38,541 bases of DNA from Gemmatimonadota bacterium (GTDB lineage Bacteria; Gemmatimonadota; Gemmatimonadetes; Gemmatimonadales; Gemmatimonadaceae): contig JADJRJ010000009.1 in assembly GCA_016712265.1 (NCBI GenBank), positions 1 through 38,541 of the forward strand, read 5' to 3'. Positions within the stretch are counted from its first letter, which is position 1. Each line of letters starts with the position of its first letter. Under the pieces are notes generated by a model. That model was not told the origin of the DNA. It made no database searches and saw only the letters and a program-made list of their open reading frames with translations. Made by a program: the position numbers and the translations under genes. Shown in pieces: positions 20,204-27,505 of this stretch.

Positions 20204-21118
20204 CAGGTCGCGAACGCGGGGTCAACGCCGACGTGGACGCAGTATGCCTACGACACGGCGGGGAACACCCGCTTCGAGACCACCACTTTCGGGGCGCGGC
20301 GGTGAGCGAGGAGCGGGCGACGTATTATCGGGGCGACGATCGGGTGGCGGCCGTGGATCGGCGGCTCTCGGGCCGGCGCACGTTGGAGGAGTTCCGCTAC
20401 GACCCGCTGGGGCGGCGCGTCTGGGTGAGCACGAGCACGACCTGCGCGCCGACGACGGACGTGGGGTGTGTGACGAGTGGGGTGCGGCGCACGATCTGGG
20501 ACGGGGATCAGGAGCTGGCCGAGATCCGGGCGCCGATCGATGGGGCGAGCTCGGAGGAGTTGGACAGCGGATTCCCGACGTATCAGGCCCCGTCCTCGAC
20601 GTTGGACGCGAACCCCTTCTTCGGGCGGGTGGTGTACGGGCCGGGGCTGGGGGTGGACCAACCGCTGAGCGTGACGCGCTACGACTACAAGGACAATCCG
20701 TCGGGCGCGAGCCTGACGTGGCCGCGCTTCACGTTGCTGGTGTTCTGGGACGTGCGGGGGACGCCCTTGCTGGGGCTGTTCAGCGACGGGGCGCAGTACC
20801 GGCCGTACACGGTGGGGGTGGGGCAGACGGCGTGCCCGGCGCCGGGCGTGGCCACGGCGCAGCGGTGTGTGTACGTTACGTGGCCGTTCACGGCGGATCC
20901 GTATCGGCAGGTGCACGGGGGGCTGTTGACGTTGAGCTGGCACGGGAGCCTGCTGCAGGAGAAGCGGGAGGCGGGGGGCTGATCTATCAGCGGAACCGGC
21001 TGTACGACCCCAAGAGCGGGCGCTTCACGCAGGAGGATCCCATCGGCCTGGCCGGCGGCCTCAACCTCTATGGCTACGCCGGCGGCGATCCGGTCAACTT
21101 CTCGGATCCGTTTGGGCT
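20204..21118 (+). repeat. Inverted repeat arm B (Rhs core end), ~915 bp
   Basis: Mirror copy of 17211-18129. It starts abruptly at CAGGTCGCG with no start codon or homology to the left, and ends at the FGL codons where the second tip begins. It differs from arm A by a 4-base shorter GC patch near 20285, six rather than five G near 20920, and six rather than seven G near 20974. Confidence 0.93.
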
Positions 21119-21566
21119 GTGTCCAGCCTCGATGCGCGACGCCTCGGGGAAGTGTCCAGGCGGGCTTTCGGTTGGTCAGTGGGATCGCGTGATCTACGCG
21201 ATCAACAATCGAATGACCCCTGAGGCGGGAGCAAGAGTCAGAGGGCTCCTCGAGTCCGGCGACATTCGTTCAGGATTCTCCGGGTTCCAGCAGCTGAGAC
21301 AGGGAGCTACCGGCAAGCGGCCGACGGCGACAGCGTTCGCCGGCCACGTCGAAATGCGCGAATCAGCATTCGAATTCAGTCCAGGGACACTCGCGTTCGT
21401 ACTCGCCCACGAGTCACAGCACCTTGAGCAGTCATGGCTCACGAGTACGAGCAGAGGGCGTGAGCGCGACGCCGATGCGTACGCCTGCGCGAATACAACT
21501 CAACGCGGTGCGGGTGCCAAAGCAGGCTCCGATCCGGGTGCCACGTGCGGTGCACCAAGGAAGTAG
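20204..21566 (+). pseudogene. Promoterless Rhs C-terminal fragment with a second HExxH tip (silent cassette)
   Basis: Encodes the last ~300 core residues (YDTAGNTRFE, YDPLGRRVWV, NRLYDPKSGRFTQEDPIGLA, DPFGL) and then a different ~148-residue tip: CPASMRDASGKCPGG, VIYAINNRMTPEAGARVRG, TLAFVLAHESQHLEQSW (HESQH zinc motif) and RERDADAYACAN, where ERDAD fits an ExxxD third-ligand motif. No start codon or ribosome site precedes it, so it is probably not expressed as it lies. Two frame changes (near 20285 and 20974) break the core; the first is in a CG-rich patch and the second in a G run, both likely read errors because arm A is open there. Best seen as a stored alternative tip for the main Rhs gene. 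Confidence 0.75.
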
Positions 21567-21590
21567 AGCCTCGGCCACGGGAGAAGGAAC

Positions 21591-21722
21591 ATGAGGAAAA
21601 GACCCATCATCTCGATTCTGCTAGTGCTCCTTCTACTCTTTGTAGCTGCGATCTACTTCGGGGGGATTGATGATGACTTTCCGACGCTCCGCGATTCGCC
21701 AAGGACGAGTCCGCCGAAGTAA
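21591..21722 (+). CDS. 43-aa single-pass membrane protein; candidate partner of the second Rhs tip
   Basis: ATG 21591 follows GAGAAGGA at a good distance and begins 24 bp after the second tip's stop. MRKRPIISILLVLLLLFVAA gives a positively charged start and one strong membrane helix; the short tail (FGGIDDDFPTLRDS) is acidic and would face the periplasm. The TAA stop touches the GCCTAAC of the attC-like site. It has no family I know. Position suggests an immunity or accessory protein for the HESQH tip, but its small size leaves this open. Confidence 0.55.
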   Translation: MRKRPIISILLVLLLLFVAAIYFGGIDDDFPTLRDSPRTSPPK

Positions 21723-21789
21723 GCCTAACCCCTGAGCTTCACCTGCGGCGCGGCCGTATCGCGCCGACAGGTGCAAGCATCGGTTAGGC
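21723..21789 (-). repeat. attC-like recombination site (right)
   Basis: A 67-bp hairpin with perfect GCCTAAC and GTTAGGC ends. Inner arms GCTTCACCTG and CAGGTGCAAGC pair with a single unpaired C on the right arm; read on the minus strand this is an extra G in the L'' position, the same as in the left site. On that reading the two sites are homologous (roughly three quarters identical by eye) and face each other. Confidence 0.65.
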
Positions 21790-21811
21790 AAGGATATTGC
21801 GGACGCACGAC

Positions 21812-21840
21812 GGAAGCCCGGCCCGCGCTGTCGGGCTTCC
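21812..21840. terminator. Perfect GC hairpin; outer part of the right bracket repeat
   Basis: GGAAGCCCG and CGGGCTTCC, nine perfect pairs with an 11-nt loop. It mirrors the hairpin at 16136-16160 and directly abuts the kinase remnant. It may act as a terminator for readthrough in either direction. Confidence 0.6.
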
Positions 21841-21997
21841 GCTCGGGGAGTGCCTCCTCGCGCTCCGACGGCCGGCGGAAGCCGAGCCGCTCCTGCGCGA
21901 AGCGCGGGTGGCCCTGACGAATGCGTTGCGCGCCCTGGGGCGCACGGCATCGGCGGACTCGGTGGCGGCGATCCGGGACTCCACGGACACGCGTTAG
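21839..21997 (+). pseudogene. Remnant of a Ser/Thr kinase gene 3' end
   Basis: Encodes LGECLLALRRPAEAEPLLRE, then ALRALGRTASADSVAAIRDS and a stop, matching the last ~70 codons of the kinase that ends at 15622, with an in-frame deletion of 54 bases inside. The sequence continues to resemble the DNA after the kinase stop for ~30 bp. No start or upstream part survives. It is a diverged paralogue piece, probably left from a tandem kinase duplication that was cut back when the Rhs locus arrived. Confidence 0.85.
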
Positions 21998-22174
21998 GTT
22001 CGTCAGGGTCGGGGTCGGTACGTCCCATCAGGGAACGGCGGCTCCCAGGCGGCAGGTCCGCGCACGAGGCGCCAACGCCTGGCAAGCGCCAGCGACCTGA
22101 CCGCAGGCGTCCGCATGATGCGATTGACCCACGTCTGTCGCTCTGGAAGGGAGAACCCACTTCCGGAGCATGCC

Positions 22175-22600
22175 GTGCGTCGTTCCCTGAAACTTCTCGT
22201 TGTGTCCATCGGACTCGTGCAGGGGTGTGGCACAGCACCCGTGGAACCCGGTGCTACGCCTACCCCGCCACCGGCCATTGAGCAGCGTCCCACGACGAGT
22301 GCACTAAACGTCCCCGCGGGATTCAAGGTGACCTGTCTCTCCGATCCGAATGCCGCGACGGCGTCACCAACCTGCCCGGTGGTGGTGTGGGGGACGAAGG
22401 TCTACTGGGCCTACACGGCACTGGATAACAGCACTAACATGCGCATGGTGGCGTACCAGGGAACAAGTGAGGTGGGTACGCTGGACCGATCGGGAGCGCG
22501 CTACCTGTACCGCATGTCGGTGAACGCGTCGGATTCGACCCTGACCATTGTCGGACAGGCCAGCAACACCATTGTGGTCCGTTGGAGCGACCTCCCCTAG
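22175..22600 (+). CDS. Putative lipoprotein, ~141 aa
   Basis: GTG 22175 has GGAG about five bases upstream and opens a lipoprotein signal RRSLKLLVVSIGLVQGCGT with Cys after GLVQG. A proline-rich linker (PTPPPAIEQRPTT) follows and then a small beta-rich domain: GFKVTCLSDPNAATASPTC, VVVWGTKVYWAYTALDNS, RMVAYQGTSEVGTLDRSG, SVNASDSTLTIVGQASNT. An upstream ATG at 22115 would add a non-signal leader and is less likely. No known family. It lies just after the kinase remnant, alone on the plus strand. Confidence 0.65.
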   Translation: MRRSLKLLVVSIGLVQGCGTAPVEPGATPTPPPAIEQRPTTSALNVPAGFKVTCLSDPNAATASPTCPVVVWGTKVYWAYTALDNSTNMRMVAYQGTSEVGTLDRSGARYLYRMSVNASDSTLTIVGQASNTIVVRWSDLP

Positions 22601-22671
22601 GGACGGTCGCCCGAGCGACATCGCGCGCGGGGCGTCAGTGGCAGTGATCGCACGTCGTTTCGGCGTCGACG

Positions 22672-23016
22672 TCACGGGGAAGCACGAAGGGTTCGCCATG
22701 GCGTCCGACGCAGCAACTTCCCGTCGCCATCGAGCGCCCACACGCGCCAGCGCACGCCGCCACTGGCCCCCGCGACCTTCGCCCCGGGGAGGTCGTAACG
22801 GCGCTGCGCCGCTGGCACGAGGGCACGATGGACCAAGACGCCCCCGGCGTCCTGGACCTCGATGCGGTAGAACGAGGCCTGGCGGTCCGCGCTCCACGCC
22901 AGGCGAACCGCAGCGTCGGTGGACACCACCGCGCCATCGCGAGGACCGAGCGGCGACAGCCGCGCATGCCGCACGCTCCCAGCCGTGCCATCGCCGGCCA
23001 CGACGTACCTTAACAT
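22672..23016 (-). CDS. Fibronectin-III-like domain ORF; possibly the C-terminus of the gene upstream
   Basis: 114 residues with SPLGPRDGAVVSTDAAVRLA, SFYRIEVQDAGGVLVHRAL and GGVRWRVWALDGDGKLL, the strand pattern of an FN3 or Ig-like domain. Its ATG overlaps the stop of the preceding gene by seven bases and has no ribosome site. A single-base error there would join the two into one ~400-residue exported protein, which I think is as likely as two genes. Ends 71 bp from the convergent lipoprotein gene. Confidence 0.55.
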   Translation of the reverse strand: MLRYVVAGDGTAGSVRHARLSPLGPRDGAVVSTDAAVRLAWSADRQASFYRIEVQDAGGVLVHRALVPAAQRRYDLPGAKVAGASGGVRWRVWALDGDGKLLRRTPWRTLRASP

Positions 23017-23885
23017 CGGCCACGGCCCGCGCCCACGCTGCCGAGGTTGGAATCCCCCTCCCGATCGTCGGTGGCCTCGAGGCGCAACAGCACGAGGTAC
23101 GACCCGTCGGCGCTCGTCGGCAGGCGCGCCGGGTCGGGCCCGGGCAGCGTCACCGTGCCACCCGGTGGCACAAAGACATTGAACCGCTCCACCTGGACGA
23201 ATCGACGCTGCTGCAATCGCTCCTCGACGGGCAGCGAGGCCTCGGGCAACAAGTCGAATGCCGTCGGCCCCTCCTCACCCGGCAACACGACCTCCCACCG
23301 ACCGACCAGGCGCCCGGTCCCGTTGTACATGATGCGCGCCGTGAACGGCGGCAGCACCTGACCGGACGGCACAAACTGCACCTCATCGCGTCCGTCAAAA
23401 CGCACGCGGACATCCGTCAGCGCAAACGGCGTGCGCGCGCCACCCGCCGACGGCCGGCACGTGACCGCGACAAACTCGTCGCGCCCACCACTCACGCTGG
23501 CGAACCTCCGCACATAATAGAACGACGGCGTCGCGCCGCGACGCGCGTCCTGCCAGGCCCGCCGCGCCACCGACGTCGGGATCGACATGATGTCCGTAAA
23601 GGCCGCGGTCCCGCTGGCGCGCGACAGATCGTACCGCGCCGGCAGCTGCCCGAAGATGGTGCCGGGCTTGCAGCGCACCCCCACATCCGGCGCCGCGCTG
23701 ACCAACTCACCACACCAGAATGCTTCCGCCGGTCGCAGCCCGGCGCGCAACCCGCCAAACGTCAGGAAGACGGTCGTCGGGTTCATCATGTTGACGTTGA
23801 CCCCAGTCGGATTCACGCGCACCTGCGCGGCCAGGCCCGATGCAGCACCCAGCGCCAGCAGGCCGGCTCGAAAAACCACACGCAT
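23010..23885 (-). CDS. Exported protein of unknown function
   Basis: ATG 23885 overlaps the upstream stop (TGATG), so the two are translated together. MRVVFRAGLLALGAASGLAA is a signal peptide, mature protein from QVRVNPTGVNVN. Ordered beta-rich sequence follows: TTVFLTFGGLRAG, AEAFWCGELVS, VGVRCKPGTIFGQLPARYDL, SFYYVRRF, DEFVAVTCRP, VLPPFTARIMYNGTGRLVG, RFNVFVPPGGTVTLPG and GSYLVLLRLEATDDREGDSN. Four cysteines could form two disulfides. I know no family. Probably periplasmic or surface, working with the barrel protein encoded just before it. Confidence 0.7.
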   Translation of the reverse strand: MRVVFRAGLLALGAASGLAAQVRVNPTGVNVNMMNPTTVFLTFGGLRAGLRPAEAFWCGELVSAAPDVGVRCKPGTIFGQLPARYDLSRASGTAAFTDIMSIPTSVARRAWQDARRGATPSFYYVRRFASVSGGRDEFVAVTCRPSAGGARTPFALTDVRVRFDGRDEVQFVPSGQVLPPFTARIMYNGTGRLVGRWEVVLPGEEGPTAFDLLPEASLPVEERLQQRRFVQVERFNVFVPPGGTVTLPGPDPARLPTSADGSYLVLLRLEATDDREGDSNLGSVGAGRGRC

Positions 23886-25978
23886 CAGAACACCCGCAGG
23901 TTGAAGCCGGAATTCACCATCCACTGCCGCTGCTGCTGCACCGCGAGCGGGTCGCTCTCCTGGCGCGCGAAGTCCGGGACCCGCGCCGTGGTGCGACCAA
24001 AGCGCAGGAACAGCTGCCCGCGGGCCCCGCCACTGGCGTCCTTGAGCACCGTGAGCGGCTGCGTGATCTCCACGCGCTGGTCGGTATTCAGCGTCACGGG
24101 CCCGGTGGGAGGGGTCGTGCGCAGCAGGAGAACGCCACCATGAGCGACGTCGATTGACCGCGACGCAGGTTGGCGTTGAGCGTGGCTCGTCGCGTCGTGC
24201 TCCGTTCCGACCGCTCCAGTGATTCCTGAAAGTCGTCGCCGAGGTCGAGCGACACGTCCGCCGCAGAACCGAACGCCGACCCGATCGAGAGCGCGTCAGA
24301 ACCCGACGCAAAGTCGGCCGCGGCGCGACCCACCTGGCGGTTGTCCTGTTGCGCCCGGTTGCTCCGCACCCCCACCCGCCACGTACCAAACTGCCATTGC
24401 GCGCCCAGGTCCCGATTGCGCGAGAGCTGGTCCGGCACCTGGTCGGCAGTAAAGATCCCACCCGTCGGCACGCCGTCCCCGGCCTGGTGCGTACGGTTCA
24501 GCGACCATGAGACGGTGGGGAGCCACGCCGCATGTTTCGTCACCCCGAGGAGCTGGGCCAGGGGGGCGGCGAGGCTCGCGGTGCGCACCCGATCCCGCGT
24601 GGTCATGAACCCGGGAAGCTCCGTGAGGTTGTCCCGCGAGCGGTTCACCGTCACCTGGCCGTTCAGCGCGCCCAGCGTCAGGGTGAGGTCTCCACCATCC
24701 TGCTGACGGTCCGCCTGCACGGGAGCCACCACGCTCCGGTAGAGCGGATCCACGCGTTCATGCCGTATCGTGACCGCCGCCTGAACCGCGCCAATCCCCG
24801 GAAGGGTACGTCCTTGCACCGGCGTCAGGCTGGCCTCGACAAAACGTGCAGTGTTTGTCTCCCGCTCCATCGCGACCAGCAGCGTGTCGGCCCCAAGTTG
24901 GGGATCGCGGAGCGGATTGACGAACCGTGAGCGGGACACCCCACTCGTCAGGCGCAGTCGCTGTCCCGGCGTGGCCGCGCTGAACTGCAGCGACCCGCCA
25001 TCGCTCGCCTCGGCGTCAATCACCGCCCCTTGCGTGAAGGCGCCGCGTGGCAACATGCTCGCGTCAAGCCAGGTCCCGTCGACGCGCAGTGCCCCCGGAC
25101 GCGTCGGCAGCAGTTCCCGACCCAGCGAAACGGCCAGGACGCGATGGTCGCCGTTGGAGACCGGGAACAGCTGGTCCCACCCAACCGTGGACGCGGCCCC
25201 CATCGCCGCCATCCCGAGGGTGGTCCCCCCGCGCGTCCAGGCTATCGTCGCCCCGCGCGCACCAAAGCCGTTCACCAGGTGGCGACTCGCCCCGAAGCTC
25301 GTGTGTCCCAGGACCACGGTGGTTCCGACGGTCCGCAGCGAGACGCGATAGTCTGACAAATCGAGTCGCGGCGCCGCCTCCTGCCGCAGGCCGTACCGCA
25401 AGGCCTCCTCGCGACGCGAGGCGCCCACCAGGTTGGTCGAACTCTCCAGCGTGAACCCCTCGTGTTCGTGCGTGGTGCCCAGGGAGCCGTTGAACGCGAA
25501 ATCCTGGAAGCGCGGACGCTCCGGCTCGGGCATGCCGCTGGTGCTGCTGGCCAGCTGTCCCTTGTTGGTCAGGGTGCCCTGCGGTTGCGCCTCGATCCGC
25601 CGAAAGCCGCCCGCGGTGAGCACCTTCACGGTGACGCGCTGCAGCTCAATCCATGCGGCCCCCCGTCGTGCGGTAGGCCACCACCTCGGTCTGGCCGTGC
25701 GGGAGCGGCTCCACGCCGGGGCGATAGCGCAACCCCGTCGGCAGGCGCTCTGCCAGCCCGGTCACGTCCACGCCACCCACCATGAGGACCAGCGCGCCCT
25801 CGTCGGGGCGCAACACGCGGTGCAGCCGGATCTCGATCGGGGTGGTGTTCGGCAGGTACCGGCCCGTATCGATGGCGATCTCCACGCGGAGGCTGTCGGC
25901 ATCGCCCTGGGCGGGCAGGACAACCGGCAGCAGCAACGCGGCGAGGAGGCAGAGCGGGCGAGGGAAGTGATGGCGCAC
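23885..25978 (-). CDS. Predicted outer-membrane beta-barrel protein, unknown function, frameshifted
   Basis: About 700 residues across two frame changes (near 25650 and 24110). GTG 25978 opens RHHFPRPLCLLAALLLPVVL ending PAQG, a signal peptide; an ATG ~45 bases upstream is possible. An N-terminal soluble domain (LRVEIAIDTGRYLPNTTPIE, VLRPDEGALVLMVGGVDVTG, GFRRIEAQPQGTL) is followed by long runs of alternating polar and hydrophobic residues with repeated turns (FNGSLGTTHEHEGFTLES, YRVSLRTVGTTVVLGHTS, LRLTSGVSRSRFVNP, DLTLTLGALNGQVTVNRSRD, AQWQFGTWRVGVRSNRAQQD), as in large porin-like barrels. It ends QWMVNSGFNLRVF; a terminal aromatic residue is common in outer-membrane barrels. No plug or TonB box seen. 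Confidence 0.65.
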
Positions 25979-26133
25979 GGAAGGGGACAGGGACGGCGGG
26001 AACTGGCTCGGTCTCCCCCACACCATCGGGAAACGGGCGCGGCCGGTATCACGGGGATGATCCCCAACGGGCGGGTTCTCCGATGGTGCAGGTGTTCCCC
26101 CATGCATCCGGACCACCCGCCGCCGCGCTGCCC

Positions 26134-27432
26134 ATGTTCACCTGCCCTGCCCCCGCGTCCCGCGTCCTGCTGACCCTCTGTTCCCTCGCGGTGCCGCTCG
26201 CGCTCCGGGCACAGACGCGGGACCCCGTCACGGAAGCGAAGGCGCTGTTTGATGCGCGAACTCCGGCCACGACGACCGCTGGCACCCTCAAGCGCGACCA
26301 TGCGCGGACCATCACCCAGACCAGCACAATCCTGCGCACGGTCGGCTACCCGGCATCTGATGTGGTGCCGGCCCTCCGCACCGAGTTCACGTCGAGCGCC
26401 AGTACGCTGTACCAGGCGCTACGCGTCGCGGGATACGACGCTCGCTCCTCCGGCGACGCCATGACCCGCGACGGATTCGTCCTCTCCTGCATCGATCCGC
26501 AGGGGTACGCGGTGCCGTGCGGCGGCTTCGGTGGACCACCCGATACCCCGGTGATGGGCCAACTCACGGTCCATCCGTCGCCGGAGGGTGAGACGGGGCA
26601 GCAACTCTACATCACGGGATCGAATATCCCGCCGGTGTTCGTGATGCTGGGTGGCGCCATGCTCACCGAGCTGAACGCGAGCAGCTCGGCTGTCGTGGTC
26701 CGGCTGCCCTCGACCGCAATGACGGGGAACCTCACCATTCGTCGCAAGTCCGATAACGTCTCCGGCACGCTCCAGCAGAACTATCGCGTGGTCGCCCCGC
26801 CGCTGAATTGGTCAAACTGGGCACAGCCGGCCATCATCGGGGCCGTGGAGGACATGAAGCGCTGGCTGCAAGGCGCCCGCGTCCAGTCCGGCTGCGCAAT
26901 CGATGGTCCCCTGACGACGCTGGCCGCCGGGTCGTTCACTTCAGCCACCGGATACGCGAACACGGTGCGCACGCGCCTGACCTCGGCCGGCGCTCCCGCC
27001 GCCATCGCCGATGCCTGGGACCTCGCCTTCCGACAGGCGTTCGACGCGTATACGTCGCAGATCATCACGGTCCCGCCGCTGGCCCTCTATCCATCATTTG
27101 CCGCGGTGATGGCCTCCAAGATCGGCCCAGTCCCCAACGTCCCCATGCCCCTGGGGGCCTTCACCAGCCTCGGTGGTCCCCAGATGCTCGCCCCGGCCCT
27201 CGGTGTCCGGGTGAAGAATGCGCTCGCCCCCGTCTCGGTCGATGTCCCGGCCCGTGCGCAGGCGGCTGATGCCTTCGCCACTGCCGTGAGCGGGCACTTC
27301 GCCGGGCTCCTGCTGAACTCCCTGGTCGTGAACCTGATGGGCGAGGGTCCGGTCCCGACGTACAAGACCGGGGGGGCGGGCCCCGTGAGCGGTGGCACGT
27401 GCAAGGGCACGAACATCGTCCTGCTCAAGTGA
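26134..27432 (+). CDS. Exported protein with IPT/TIG-like segment, unknown function
   Basis: ATG 26134 gives MFTCPAPASRVLLTLCSLAV ending LALRAQ, a signal peptide; an in-frame ATG at 26083 would put 17 extra residues in front. About 432 residues. The first part is helical (PVTEAKALFDAR, RTITQTSTILRTVGYPASDV, SASTLYQALRVAGYDARS), a middle part resembles an IPT/TIG Ig-like fold (GQQLYITGSNIPPVFVMLGG, AVVVRLPSTAMTGNLTIRRK), and the C-terminal part has IIGAVEDMKRWLQGARVQSG and MPLGAFTSLGGPQML. Divergent from the beta-barrel gene across ~155 bp, so they may share regulation. Family not recognised. Confidence 0.7.
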   Translation: MFTCPAPASRVLLTLCSLAVPLALRAQTRDPVTEAKALFDARTPATTTAGTLKRDHARTITQTSTILRTVGYPASDVVPALRTEFTSSASTLYQALRVAGYDARSSGDAMTRDGFVLSCIDPQGYAVPCGGFGGPPDTPVMGQLTVHPSPEGETGQQLYITGSNIPPVFVMLGGAMLTELNASSSAVVVRLPSTAMTGNLTIRRKSDNVSGTLQQNYRVVAPPLNWSNWAQPAIIGAVEDMKRWLQGARVQSGCAIDGPLTTLAAGSFTSATGYANTVRTRLTSAGAPAAIADAWDLAFRQAFDAYTSQIITVPPLALYPSFAAVMASKIGPVPNVPMPLGAFTSLGGPQMLAPALGVRVKNALAPVSVDVPARAQAADAFATAVSGHFAGLLLNSLVVNLMGEGPVPTYKTGGAGPVSGGTCKGTNIVLLK

Positions 27433-27505
27433 GCGCCCGGGTGCCGAGCCCTCGCCTGATATCCGCGCGCGCGTTACATACAGACGTCCCGGACCCCCAT
27501 ATCGC

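Noticed and set aside
16183..21789. Classical IS or transposon explanation for the bracketed locus
   Set aside because: No transposase gene and no target-site duplication visible; the ends have attC-like architecture rather than simple terminal repeats.
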